64,000 nucleotides of DNA from an uncultured Cytophagales bacterium. GTDB taxonomy: Bacteria > Bacteroidota > Bacteroidia > Cytophagales > UBA9547. Made by a program: the position numbers and the translations under genes. Below, in pieces: positions 1 to 8,228 of the stretch (positions are counted from its first letter, which is position 1; the number at the start of each line of letters is the position of its first letter). The notes under the pieces are model-generated. The model was not told the DNA's origin. It searched no databases and saw nothing but the letters and a program-made list of their open reading frames with translations. The stretch is from the NCBI GenBank assembly GCA_945957555.1, contig CAMFLX010000009.1:23237-87236 (forward strand), in the 5' to 3' direction.

Positions 1-36
1 TTATTTCTTGAGTGCAACAAAATCGCAGAATAGGTG

Positions 37-155
37 AAATTGTATTTTTACAGGATTCGAAAAATTCGAGTATCTGAGAGTAGGGCTAAGGTAGGTTCGT
101 CGTCGGGCTATGGTAGATCCGTGGTCGCTAGGTACGGTAAAATTGTATTTTTACA
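37..155 (+). repeat. 16-bp direct repeat pair
   Basis: The 16-mer AAATTGTATTTTTACA occurs at 37-52 and again at 140-155, 103 bp apart on the same strand. A 14-bp match (ATTGTATTTTTACA) occurs a third time at 10188-10201, just upstream of the Vsr-like gene. The core TATTTTTA resembles a TAnnTTTG -7 box with a last-base change, so these could be promoters rather than a mobile repeat. Confidence 0.4.
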
Positions 156-308
156 AGAACGTGAGTTTCTTGACTAGCTGTTTTTAAATGCCAATTGGGT
201 GATTGTTTTCAGAGGTTATAGTGAAGTCTTGAATACTTAGAAACGTTTAAGTCAATAGAAATACCTCTGCTGACATAGGGTTGTCAATGATGGTTATTAT
301 TTTTATGT

Positions 309-316
309 TATGTTTG
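309..316 (+). promoter_or_regulatory. Possible -7 box for the AHSA1-like gene
   Basis: TATGTTTG fits the Bacteroidota TAnnTTTG -7 consensus and lies 17 bp before the ATG at 333. The nearest TTG (281-283) is 25 bp upstream, which is longer than usual, so the call is tentative. Confidence 0.4.
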
Positions 317-332
317 TAAAACAGGTAAGTTC

Positions 333-740
333 ATGAAAGCAATAGGGCAAACAAAAGATGCTGGTTTTCAGATTGGTGTTAGAAAAACTTTTTCGATCGG
401 ATTGGAAAATGCTTGGCATTTTATGTTTTCACCAAAGGGACTAGAGCTTTGGTTAGGACTTCCTGATGCACAAAAATTGGTTTTGGGAGATGGTTACAAA
501 ACCATAGACGGTATTGAGGGCAAGGTGACCGTCTTGAAAGATTATTCTCATGTCCGGATGTCTTGGAAGAAGCCAGAGTGGCCTAACTCTTCCACATTGC
601 AGGTTCGGTTGATCAACTCGAAAGGGAAAGTGACGATTAGCTTTCATCAAGATCATTTATTAGATCTCACTCAAAGAAATGAAATGAAGGTACATTTGGG
701 TCGTGTATTAGATATAATTGGAATTAACATAGCAGAATAA
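333..740 (+). CDS. SRPBCC/AHSA1-domain protein
   Basis: This 135-residue protein looks like a single START-like fold of the AHSA1 (activator of Hsp90 ATPase homologue 1) type. Features are an N-terminal strand entering FSIGLENAWHFMFSP, a loop with GLELWLG, and a C-terminal helix around residues 108-133. Members are small helix-grip proteins that bind hydrophobic ligands; the ligand here is unknown. It has no signal peptide, so it is probably cytoplasmic. Its stop is 4 bp before the next gene (AlkC-like), so the two are probably co-transcribed. The family call rests on pattern resemblance and could be a related SRPBCC subfamily. Confidence 0.7.
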   Translation: MKAIGQTKDAGFQIGVRKTFSIGLENAWHFMFSPKGLELWLGLPDAQKLVLGDGYKTIDGIEGKVTVLKDYSHVRMSWKKPEWPNSSTLQVRLINSKGKVTISFHQDHLLDLTQRNEMKVHLGRVLDIIGINIAE

Positions 741-744
741 TATT

Positions 745-1830
745 GTGGCAGAACCATTAAAAGAAATGTTCAACCTGAAGTTTTACAAAAGGTTGGCTGA
801 GGAGTTTGGGAGTGTTTATGGGGGCTTTCCTGTAGAGCAATTTGTAAGGGAGGTGACAGAAGATTTGGAACCACTTTCTTTAAACGAAAGAATGCGTCGC
901 TGTTCCATAATTCTTAAAAAACATTTACCTGAAAACTTCGAACAGTCAATCAAAATAATGTCAGATGTGATCCCTAGACTGGACAGGGGTTATACCACAT
1001 TGCTTTTCCCTGATTTTGTTGGATTATATGGAACATCACATTTTGAGGTTTCTATGGAAGCGCTTAAGTATTTCACAACATTTGGTTCGTCTGAGTTTGC
1101 CATAAGAGTATTCCTTAAAAAAGATTTTGAAAAAACGCTTAGTGTAATGCATAATTGGGCTGAAGACAAGGATCCACACGTAAGGCGTTTGGCTAGCGAA
1201 GGTAGTCGCCCAAGATTGCCGTGGTCGTTCAAACTTGATGAGATCATCAAAAACCCTAAACATACAATACCTATTCTAGAGAGACTTAAATCAGATCCTG
1301 AGCTTTATGTGCGAAAATCAGTGGCTAACCATCTCAACGATGTTTCAAAAGAACATCCAGACACTGTGTTAGAGCTGTTAAATCAATGGAAGGGGCAGTC
1401 TCGAAATACTGATTGGGTTATAAAACATGGAGCACGTACTTTGCTCAAAAAGGGGGATCAGCGAGTACTGGATGTTTTTGGGGTAAGCCAGTCTAAACAC
1501 TTGATCATAAAAGATTTTGTGCTTGTAAATGAGCATGTGAATATGGGCAAAGAGCTCAGCTTTACCTTTACTATTGAAAATCAAGATCATAAGCCAATAA
1601 ATGCTCGTATAGAATTCGGAATGTATTTCCGAAAAAAAGATGGGAGCCTTTCACAAAAGGTGTTCAAAATAAGTGAAAAACTTTTTTCAGGACAAGAGTC
1701 GCATGGCTGGCTAAAGACCTATAGCTTTAGACCTATTACAACTCGAGTTTATCATCCTGGTATTCATGAGATTTCAATCATTATCAATGGAAAGGAATCG
1801 GAAAGGAAGCAATTCACATTACGTCCATAA
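745..1830 (+). CDS. AlkC-like DNA alkylation repair glycosylase with Ig-like tail
   Basis: This 361-residue protein starts at GTG (745). Residues about 1-240 are helical HEAT-like repeats of the AlkC/AlkD superfamily, including the segment SEGSRPRLPW near residues 151-160 that is typical of AlkC. From about residue 250 the sequence becomes beta-rich (KDFVLVNEHVNMGKELSFTF onward), matching the immunoglobulin-like C-terminal domain known in AlkC but absent from AlkD. AlkC enzymes excise cationic N3-alkylated bases such as 3-methyladenine without flipping the base. It follows the AHSA1-like gene by 4 bp. The family is fairly clear; the substrate is inferred from it. Confidence 0.82.
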   Translation: MAEPLKEMFNLKFYKRLAEEFGSVYGGFPVEQFVREVTEDLEPLSLNERMRRCSIILKKHLPENFEQSIKIMSDVIPRLDRGYTTLLFPDFVGLYGTSHFEVSMEALKYFTTFGSSEFAIRVFLKKDFEKTLSVMHNWAEDKDPHVRRLASEGSRPRLPWSFKLDEIIKNPKHTIPILERLKSDPELYVRKSVANHLNDVSKEHPDTVLELLNQWKGQSRNTDWVIKHGARTLLKKGDQRVLDVFGVSQSKHLIIKDFVLVNEHVNMGKELSFTFTIENQDHKPINARIEFGMYFRKKDGSLSQKVFKISEKLFSGQESHGWLKTYSFRPITTRVYHPGIHEISIIINGKESERKQFTLRP

Positions 1831-2153
1831 ATCTGAATGGGAAATACCTTTTTACTATAACGCTAGACTTAAGCTTTTAATAGATCTTCAAGTCTAGCAG
1901 GATATTCATAATTTTATCACAAATACTCAATCCTTCTTGCTTTCCACAGAACTTTCAAAAGCCTCTTCTCTAGTTTATTTATTAAGCCGATTTAGATTCA
2001 TTACCATTTTGTCAGTTTAGCTCATTTCGAGCCTTTAAATATTGTATATTTTATAGAAATAATATAATTGTTCCCATTAATTTTATATATATTTGATGAT
2101 ACTATTTTAAAAAAGTGAATTATTAATAAACTAAAATCTCTTAAATTAGAATT
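1831..2153. other. Intergenic stretch with a 9-bp inverted repeat
   Basis: This 323-bp gap between the alkC-like gene and hppA has no plausible coding sequence. A perfect 9-bp inverted repeat (GCTAGACTT at 1862-1870, complement at 1890-1898, 19-nt loop) lies just after the alkC-like stop. It lacks a following T tract, so it is at best a weak terminator or an mRNA 3'-end hairpin. The part next to hppA is very AT-rich and presumably carries its promoter, but I find no good TAnnTTTG match. Confidence 0.4.
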
Positions 2154-4367
2154 ATGGAAGTATTGTATTTCATGCCACTGTTTGGCTTTTTAGCGTTGTT
2201 GTACACTTATATCAAGGCCGTCTGGGTCATTAAGCAAGATGCGGGTAATGATCGTATGAAAGAAATTTCTAGTGCGATTGCGGAAGGGGCTATGGCTTTC
2301 TTAAAGGCAGAATATCGTGTTTTAAGCATATTTGTGGTTATTGCTGCAATATTGCTAGGTGTAATGGGGCAATTCAATGAGAAATCGAGCCCTATCATTG
2401 CTCTTGCCTTTGTGATTGGTGCTGTTTTTTCGGCTTTAGCAGGCTTTATCGGTATGCGTATCGCTACAAAGGCAAACGTACGAACAGCACAAGCGGCCCG
2501 TAGCAGTCTATCTAAGGCACTTAAGGTATCCTTTACGGGAGGTGCTGTTATGGGTATGGGTGTCGCTGGTTTGGCTATTATCGGTATGAGTACGCTATTT
2601 ATCATATTTATAAGTTTGTTTGGGGGTATTGGTGCCGATGGTTGGATGGATTCAATGCACATGGAGGTTGCCATAGAAGTCCTTACCGGCTTTTCACTAG
2701 GGGCAGAGAGTATTGCTTTGTTTGCTAGAGTTGGTGGAGGTATTTATACTAAAGCGGCAGATGTTGGTGCTGATCTAGTGGGCAAAGTGGAGGCTGGAAT
2801 TCCAGAAGACGATCCCCGTAATCCAGCAACCATTGCAGACAATGTCGGTGATAATGTCGGTGATGTGGCTGGCATGGGAGCCGATTTATTTGGGTCGCTC
2901 GTGGCTACCATATTGGCTACTATGGTTTTAGGGAGAGAAATTGTAGTTAAAGACAATTTTAATGGACTTTCGCCTATACTTTTACCCATGGTTATAGCAG
3001 GTGTTGGTACTGTACTTTCATTAGTAGCAACTTTCTTTGTATACATAAAAGATGCGGATGCCGGTACTAGTAAGGTACAAGCGGCTTTAAATAGAGGTAA
3101 CTGGGCATCGATACTTTTTACAGCTATCGCATCCTATTTTATTATCAATTGGCTCTTGCCTGAGGGGGATTTGGAGCTTAGGGGCGCGGTTTTTAACAGA
3201 ACCGGAGTTTTTATGGCGGTTATTGTAGGTTTGGTAGTAGGAACATTGATTAGCTTGATTACGGAATACTACACAGCTATGGGCAAAAGGCCAGTAATGT
3301 CTATTATTCAGCGTTCAGCAACGGGACATGCTACCAATATCATTGGAGGACTATCAGTTGGTATGGAATCTACGGTTTTGCCAATCATCACTTTAGCAGC
3401 GGGTATTATCTTGTCTTTTGAAGCGGCAGGTTTGTATGGTGTAGCTACAGCTGCTGCGGGCATGATGGCAACCACTGCGATGCAACTTGCGATAGATGCT
3501 TTTGGGCCTATTGCAGACAATGCGGGAGGTATTGCCGAAATGAGTGAGTTGCCAAGTGATGTACGTGAGAAAACGGATATTTTAGATGCTGTGGGGAATA
3601 CCACCGCAGCTACTGGCAAAGGTTTTGCCATTGCCTCTGCGGCATTGACTTCTTTAGCCTTGTTTGCTGCTTTCGTAGGGATCGCTGGAATATCTAAAAT
3701 TGATATTTACAATGCCAAAGTACTTGGCGGTCTTTTTGTGGGTGGGATGATCCCTTATATTTTTTCCTCTTTGGCTATTGCCGCAGTAGGTAGAGCCGCG
3801 ATGAGCATGGTACAAGAGGTTCGTCGTCAGTTTAGGGAGATCCCGGGCATTATGGAAGGCACTACAAAGCCTGAATATGACAAGTGCGTAGCTATTTCTA
3901 CGCAAGCCTCCATTCGTGAAATGCTTCTGCCTGGGGCTATAGCGCTTACTGTACCTTTAATCGTAGGCTTTTCATTTGGAGCTGAAGTATTAGGTGGTCT
4001 TTTGGCTGGTGTTACTGTATCGGGAGTGCTCATGGGCCTTTTCCAAAACAATGCAGGTGGTGCTTGGGATAACGCTAAAAAATCTTTTGAAAAGGGAGTC
4101 GTAATTGACGGAGAAACTTATTACAAGAAATCAGAACCTCATAAAGCATCCGTTACTGGTGATACGGTGGGAGATCCTTTCAAAGATACCTCAGGGCCTT
4201 CTATGAATATCTTGATTAAGCTGATGTCTATTGTCGCTTTGGTGATTGCACCTACTTTGGCAAGCATGGAACAGTCTAAATCTTGTCACGGATCGGATTA
4301 TGAAAAGAAATGTAAGGCTCCAACGGAATCGTGTTGTAAGAAACATATTGACAAGGTGAATCATTAA
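2154..4367 (+). CDS. hppA: Membrane-bound ion-translocating pyrophosphatase
   Basis: The 737-residue polytopic protein hydrolyses cytoplasmic pyrophosphate and pumps H+ and/or Na+ outward. The pyrophosphate-binding signature [11 protein letters not shown] is near residue 203, followed by the Asp-rich [18 protein letters not shown] region. GNTTAA near residue 480 has Ala at the position that is Lys in K+-independent enzymes, so this should be a K+-dependent type. About 16 membrane segments are expected for the family. Whether it pumps H+, Na+ or both cannot be read safely from motifs here. The last ~30 residues form an unusual soluble tail with four cysteines and two histidines. A strong terminator follows at 4391-4422. 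Confidence 0.96.
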   Translation: MEVLYFMPLFGFLALLYTYIKAVWVIKQDAGNDRMKEISSAIAEGAMAFLKAEYRVLSIFVVIAAILLGVMGQFNEKSSPIIALAFVIGAVFSALAGFIGMRIATKANVRTAQAARSSLSKALKVSFTGGAVMGMGVAGLAIIGMSTLFIIFISLFGGIGADGWMDSMHMEVAIEVLTGFSLGAESIALFARVGGGIYTKAADVGADLVGKVEAGIPEDDPRNPATIADNVGDNVGDVAGMGADLFGSLVATILATMVLGREIVVKDNFNGLSPILLPMVIAGVGTVLSLVATFFVYIKDADAGTSKVQAALNRGNWASILFTAIASYFIINWLLPEGDLELRGAVFNRTGVFMAVIVGLVVGTLISLITEYYTAMGKRPVMSIIQRSATGHATNIIGGLSVGMESTVLPIITLAAGIILSFEAAGLYGVATAAAGMMATTAMQLAIDAFGPIADNAGGIAEMSELPSDVREKTDILDAVGNTTAATGKGFAIASAALTSLALFAAFVGIAGISKIDIYNAKVLGGLFVGGMIPYIFSSLAIAAVGRAAMSMVQEVRRQFREIPGIMEGTTKPEYDKCVAISTQASIREMLLPGAIALTVPLIVGFSFGAEVLGGLLAGVTVSGVLMGLFQNNAGGAWDNAKKSFEKGVVIDGETYYKKSEPHKASVTGDTVGDPFKDTSGPSMNILIKLMSIVALVIAPTLASMEQSKSCHGSDYEKKCKAPTESCCKKHIDKVNH

Positions 4368-4390
4368 ATAAATTCGCTCTTATCTTTAAC

Positions 4391-4422
4391 AAAAAAGCTG
4401 CTCAGGAAAGAGCAGCTTTTTT
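4391..4422 (+). terminator. Rho-independent terminator after hppA
   Basis: A perfect 13-bp stem (AAAAAAGCTGCTC at 4391-4403 pairing with 4410-4422) closes a 6-nt loop and ends in a T run. The A/T flanks make it potentially bidirectional. Confidence 0.92.
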
Positions 4423-4464
4423 GTTCTCTAAACATCCACAATATAATAGTCTAGTACACTAAGA

Positions 4465-4495
4465 TTGCCCATTTTGTGATTCTTAGCTATCTTTG
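4465..4495 (+). promoter_or_regulatory. TTG-N20-TATCTTTG promoter for the DUF493 gene
   Basis: TTG at 4465-4467 and TATCTTTG at 4488-4495 are separated by 20 bp, an excellent match to the Bacteroidota -33/-7 promoter. Transcription should begin near 4500, giving a leader of about 90 nt before the ATG at 4588. Confidence 0.75.
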
Positions 4496-4587
4496 CAGTT
4501 ATCAAGGATGCATTTATAATTTATTTTCAAACCAACATAAAGTAATTCTATAAATCCATCATTGGTAAAATCACTAAATCCTGCACA

Positions 4588-4863
4588 ATGGCTACTCAAG
4601 ACTTCGATAATTTAAGAGAAAAACTCAATGGTCTCAACACTTGGCCAAGTATTTATCTTTTCAAATTCATATTTCTTGATGATGCTCAAAAGACGGATCA
4701 AATCCTTGAATTGTTCGATCCCAAAGTAGACGTTATGGAAATGAAATCTTCAGCTACTGGAAAATATAACGCACTCAGTGTACGTAAACATGTGAACAGT
4801 GCAGAGGAGATCATAGCTGTATATGAATCTGTTGCGAAAATCGAAGGCGTGATTTCTCTATAA
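4588..4863 (+). CDS. DUF493 (YbeD-like) family protein
   Basis: A 91-residue protein with the alpha-beta ferredoxin-like pattern of DUF493: an N-terminal helix, a strand reaching FPSIYLFKFIF-like residues (here WPSIYLFKFIF), and a C-terminal SAEEIIAVYESVAKIEGV segment. Family members are small cytoplasmic proteins suspected of a ligand-binding or regulatory role; no reaction is established. It is monocistronic, with its own promoter (4465-4495) and terminator-insulated from hppA. A palindromic repeat follows directly downstream. Confidence 0.85.
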   Translation: MATQDFDNLREKLNGLNTWPSIYLFKFIFLDDAQKTDQILELFDPKVDVMEMKSSATGKYNALSVRKHVNSAEEIIAVYESVAKIEGVISL

Positions 4864-4896
4864 GACTTTATTGGTATAGGTAATTATAATTTTGGT

Positions 4897-5079
4897 TTAA
4901 CCCAGATTAAGCATTAGACTTTGTAGCGAGACGAAATGATAGGAAAAAGTCATGAGGCACGGAGTTTTTCTGAATGAAAAGCTAGTAATGCTAGCTTGAA
5001 TGAAGAAAAACGAGTATCGAAATGAATTTGAGGTAGCATTTTGTCGCAGTAAATTTCTAATGATTATTCTGGGTTTATG
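4897..5079. repeat. Palindromic MITE/REP-like element, ~180 bp
   Basis: The ends are imperfect inverted repeats: TTAACCCAGATTAAGCATTA on the left, and on the other strand from the right TAAACCCAGAATAATCATTA. Similarity continues inward through GCGA(G)ACGAAATG-type sequence, and the centre is a GCTAG-TAATG-CTAGC hairpin (4981-4995) flanked by GTTTTTCT/AGAAAAAC. Both ends lie about 90 bp from the centre, so the whole unit can fold into one long hairpin. A second, partial copy of the right arm lies at 63937-64000. It encodes no credible protein, so it looks like a non-autonomous mobile or REP-like repeat. Confidence 0.75.
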
Positions 5080-5080
5080 A

Positions 5081-5104
5081 AAGAACTGCCCTTGAGCAGT
5101 TCCT
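5081..5104 (-). terminator. Probable terminator of the TIM-barrel gene
   Basis: A 7-bp stem (GAACTGC at 5083-5089 pairing with 5096-5102) and 6-nt loop; read on the minus strand it is followed by a short TTTC tract. It lies 22 bp beyond the stop of the minus-strand gene ending at 5126 and directly abuts the palindromic repeat. Confidence 0.5.
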
Positions 5105-5125
5105 TGCACATATTATAGAGCTGAA

Positions 5126-6079
5126 TCAAGCTAATTGAGCCCTTACTTTCTCCAGTAGCTTCTTAGTCGCTATGATGCCCTCATTCTCGGAGAGATTATT
5201 GCCTTCGTATTCTATGCCAACATAACCTGTAAACCCAGAATCTTTTGCCATCTTGAACATTTTCAGGAAGTCTATAGTGATTTCGTTCCCATCCTTGTCA
5301 AAATCAAAGGCCTTCCCGCTGATTCCTTTAGCATAAGGCAACATCTCTTGCACTCCTTTGTACAAATCATAAGTTTCCACACAAGGAGATTCCCAAAGAT
5401 CGCCGTCGCGACGTCTTACACAAAAGTTGCCAAAGTCTGGTAATGTACCACAGTATTTACTGTTGATGGTCTTTATAACTTCTGCTACCAAGTTGCCTTT
5501 AGAGGACCACTGTCCATGGTTTTCCACAATTATATTCATTTGCTGTTGTGCACCATAAGCTACAAGTTTGCTTAAACCATCTATTGAGGCATCTTTCCAT
5601 TCTTGTTCCGTGCCATGTCCATGAAGGTTTACTCGTACTGAGGTGCAGCCCAAAAATTTGGCAGCATCTACCCATTTGTAGTGGTTTTCCACCGCAATGA
5701 TCCTTTCCTTGGCATCAGTTGCAGCCAGAGATCCTTCATTGTCGATCATAATCAGATGGTTTTTTACACCATGATCATCACTTCTTTTCTTGAGGTCTTT
5801 GAGATAAACCATATCTTTGGCCTTGTCGGGAAAGAACTGATTAACATATTCTACTGCTTCAATACCATACTTAGTTTTAGCCAGAATAGGAAAATCCAAG
5901 GTCGTAATTTCTTTGTTGAATAGTGCCTTGTGTAGCGACCACTGTGCTAAGGAAATCTTAAAGTCAAATTTTTTCTTTTTGTCGGACTCTAGTGTGAACG
6001 ATGGTAATAAGGTGCTTAATATCATTCCCCCAGCGTAGATGCCTGTTTGTCGAATAAATTCGCGACGATTGTTTTTCAT
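5126..6079 (-). CDS. Tat-exported sugar isomerase/epimerase-like TIM barrel
   Basis: This 317-residue protein has a twin-arginine signal at its start (NNRREFIRQTGIYAGG, then a hydrophobic stretch to about residue 28), so it is probably exported folded. The remainder is a xylose-isomerase-like TIM barrel (AP endonuclease family 2 superfamily). Candidate metal ligands lie in VENHG (about residue 185), LPDFGNF and VGIEYEG near the C-terminus. Substrate is unknown; many Bacteroidota homologues are annotated as sugar phosphate isomerases although they sit in the periplasm. It is monocistronic and divergent from the DUF2130 gene. Confidence 0.82.
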   Translation of the reverse strand: MKNNRREFIRQTGIYAGGMILSTLLPSFTLESDKKKKFDFKISLAQWSLHKALFNKEITTLDFPILAKTKYGIEAVEYVNQFFPDKAKDMVYLKDLKKRSDDHGVKNHLIMIDNEGSLAATDAKERIIAVENHYKWVDAAKFLGCTSVRVNLHGHGTEQEWKDASIDGLSKLVAYGAQQQMNIIVENHGQWSSKGNLVAEVIKTINSKYCGTLPDFGNFCVRRRDGDLWESPCVETYDLYKGVQEMLPYAKGISGKAFDFDKDGNEITIDFLKMFKMAKDSGFTGYVGIEYEGNNLSENEGIIATKKLLEKVRAQLA

Positions 6080-6252
6080 AATTTTATATTGATTTGTTTC
6101 TTAATTGAAGAATAGAACAGTTGAGAACGTTCATTTCTTATTCGATAAAAATACTAAAATTAGTTGCATCCCAAACTACTCCTTGGAGCTTTTATGTTTA
6201 TTAGGCCAAGATTGCAATATAATTGCTAAATTTATGTTTTTATAAGGAGATA

Positions 6253-7482
6253 ATGGAAAGTAAGATCACTTGTCCTAACTGTGGGCATCAATTCGATATA
6301 GAACAGGTCTTGGCTCATGACTTGGAGCATAAATATAAAGACAAGTTCAATCAAGAGCTTACAAGGTACAAAAACGAGTTTTCTGCCAAGGAGGTTGAGC
6401 TAAAGAAGAAGGAAGAGGATTTTAATAAGAAAAGGGAAGAGGCAAATAAATTATTTCAAGAAAGACTAGAGCAAGAGAAAATAAAGCTCACTGAAGCTGC
6501 TAAGGTACAGGCTACCCAAGATAATGAAATATTGATAGCTGGCTTAAAAAAGCAACTTGAGGGAATGGTACAAGAAAAAGCCAATTTTCAAAAGGTAATG
6601 CTAGATAATGAAAAGCTCAAGACCGAATTGGCGGAAAGCAGGGATAAAATCGCCTTTGAGTTGCAGAAGGAGTTTAACCAAAAGCGACAAGAAGTGCTAG
6701 AAGAAGCTAAAAAACAGGCCTCTGAGACTTTTGAACTCAAACTTAAGGATCAAGAGCATCAAAATAAAAAATTGATCGACCAGATCGAGGAGCTGCAGAA
6801 AAAGGCCAATCAAGGTTCCATGCAATCTCAAGGTGAAGTCCAAGAGCTACACATAGAAGACATATTGAAGGATATGTTTCGGCTAGACCTTATTTCAGAA
6901 GTGCCTAAAGGATTTCATGGTGCTGATATTATCCATACTGTGGTTGATAAACTGGGCAACAGTTGTGGTACCATTATATATGAGAGCAAACGTACTAAAC
7001 ATTTTAGTATAGATTGGATCGAGAAGTTGAAGTCCGATCGTCTCAAGGCCAAGGCAGATATTGCGGTACTGGTTACGGAGACCATGCCTAAAGAAATGGA
7101 CCATTTAGGCATCAAGGATGGTATCTATATCTGTTCCCTTTCAGAATTTAAGGGCCTCTCTATTGTTTTGAGAGAGAGCATCATACAGGTGAACCTTGCT
7201 ATGAAATCACAAGTCAATAAAGGCGACAAGATGGAGCTCTTGTACAATTACCTAACAAGTCCAGAGTTTAAACAGCGTATGGAGACGCTCAAAGACACTT
7301 TCTTGGCACTGAAGGCATCTCTAGAGAAGGAAAGGTTGCAAATGAATAAAATTTGGGCTGAACGCGAAAAGCAATTGGAAAAGGTATTAGTTAACACCGT
7401 TGGCTTTTATGGATCTATACAGGGAATAGCAGGTAGTGCGGTGCCAGATATGAATCTTATAGATACTGCCGACAATGATTAA
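6253..7482 (+). CDS. DUF2130 coiled-coil protein
   Basis: I start this 409-residue protein at the ATG at 6253, which follows AAGGAGA (6244-6250), a rare good Shine-Dalgarno here. An upstream in-frame ATG at 6223 exists but lies inside a likely promoter (TTG 6212-6214, N18, TATGTTTT 6233-6240). The protein begins with a small CPNC metal-binding motif (Cys7, Cys10), continues with a long charged coiled coil (about 25-195), and ends in the DUF2130 domain with KGFHGADIIH and GTIIYESKRTKHFS. The DUF2130 core resembles nuclease folds, but no activity is established. It overlaps the next gene by 8 bp. Confidence 0.88.
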   Translation: MESKITCPNCGHQFDIEQVLAHDLEHKYKDKFNQELTRYKNEFSAKEVELKKKEEDFNKKREEANKLFQERLEQEKIKLTEAAKVQATQDNEILIAGLKKQLEGMVQEKANFQKVMLDNEKLKTELAESRDKIAFELQKEFNQKRQEVLEEAKKQASETFELKLKDQEHQNKKLIDQIEELQKKANQGSMQSQGEVQELHIEDILKDMFRLDLISEVPKGFHGADIIHTVVDKLGNSCGTIIYESKRTKHFSIDWIEKLKSDRLKAKADIAVLVTETMPKEMDHLGIKDGIYICSLSEFKGLSIVLRESIIQVNLAMKSQVNKGDKMELLYNYLTSPEFKQRMETLKDTFLALKASLEKERLQMNKIWAEREKQLEKVLVNTVGFYGSIQGIAGSAVPDMNLIDTADND

Positions 7483-8134
7483 ATACCTGAAAACCAAATG
7501 GGTTAAAAGGTTGATCTATTTTGCAATTGTAGCATGTACGCTCTTTTTCCTTATCTTATGGTACGCCAACCATACTGTGGAGCGTGCTACTAAAGGCTTA
7601 GACTACGATGATTTGGCTAAAGTACCCTATAGAAAGGTGGGCTTGCTATTGGGGACTTCCAAGCAATTAAAAAATGGACATTCCAATCTTTTTTTTAAAT
7701 ACAGAATAGACGCCACAATAGACTTATACAAAAATCACAAGCTCAAATACATCGTCATCAGTGGGGATCATAGTGAGAAATATTACAATGAGCCTCAGGA
7801 TATGAAAAATGCCCTGATTGCCCTAGGAATCCCAGATTCTGTTATATTCTTGGATTATGCGGGTTTAAGGACATTAGATTCGGTAGTGAGGTGTAAGGAG
7901 ATTTTTGGTCAAAATGAATTCATCATTATCAGTCAGGCTTTTCATAATGAACGAGCCATTTATATTGCACAGCAGTTTAAGCTGGATGCGGTCGGTTTTA
8001 ATGCTAGAGAGCCATCCATTAAGTTTGGAGTTAAAACTTATATAAGGGAATATTTCGCTAGGGTTAAAGTGCTATTAGATATGTTAGTTGATAAGCAGCC
8101 TCGGCATTTGGGTGCAAAGATCCGAATCCCATAA
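7475..8134 (+). CDS. SanA/DUF218 (YdcF-like) membrane protein
   Basis: The 219-residue protein has one N-terminal membrane anchor (about residues 12-32) followed by a DUF218 domain. Landmarks are VGLLLGTSKQLKNG, IDATIDLYKNHKLKYIVISGD, YNEPQDMKNALIALGIP and IIISQAFHNERAIYIAQQF. It resembles E. coli SanA, which affects envelope permeability to vancomycin at high temperature; the biochemical function is unknown. The start overlaps the DUF2130 stop by 8 bp, so the two are translationally coupled. A terminator shared with the converging lytic transglycosylase gene follows. Confidence 0.88.
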   Translation: MIKYLKTKWVKRLIYFAIVACTLFFLILWYANHTVERATKGLDYDDLAKVPYRKVGLLLGTSKQLKNGHSNLFFKYRIDATIDLYKNHKLKYIVISGDHSEKYYNEPQDMKNALIALGIPDSVIFLDYAGLRTLDSVVRCKEIFGQNEFIIISQAFHNERAIYIAQQFKLDAVGFNAREPSIKFGVKTYIREYFARVKVLLDMLVDKQPRHLGAKIRIP

Positions 8135-8137
8135 TAT

Positions 8138-8170
8138 AAAAAGGAAGCCAAGAGATCTCGACTTCCTTTT
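8138..8170. terminator. Bidirectional terminator between sanA-like and transglycosylase genes
   Basis: AAAAGGAAG (8139-8147) pairs with CTTCCTTTT (8162-8170); the loop contains the self-complementary GAGATCTC. A and T flanks on either side suit the two convergent genes. Confidence 0.8.
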
Positions 8171-8228
8171 CCAACTAAAATCTGTAATTGTTCCATCAAT
8201 ATTCTTGATGGGGGCACTATTTTGAATG

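Larger units (their letters stand above)
1..332. other. Left-edge non-coding stretch
   Basis: I see no convincing gene here. The stretch contains a 16-bp direct repeat (37-52 and 140-155, described separately) and, at its right end, a TATGTTTG hexamer-type box (309-316) that could be the -7 element for the gene starting at 333. The rest is unassigned and may include the 3' surroundings of a gene outside the window. Confidence 0.4.

Noticed and set aside
1862..1898. Inverted repeat after the alkC-like gene as a terminator
   Set aside because: The loop is 19 nt and no T tract follows, so it is reported only as an inverted repeat.
4897..5109. A 70-aa minus-strand open frame in the palindromic element
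   Set aside because: It lies almost wholly within the inverted repeat, whose structure explains the sequence better; the peptide resembles nothing and has no promoter.
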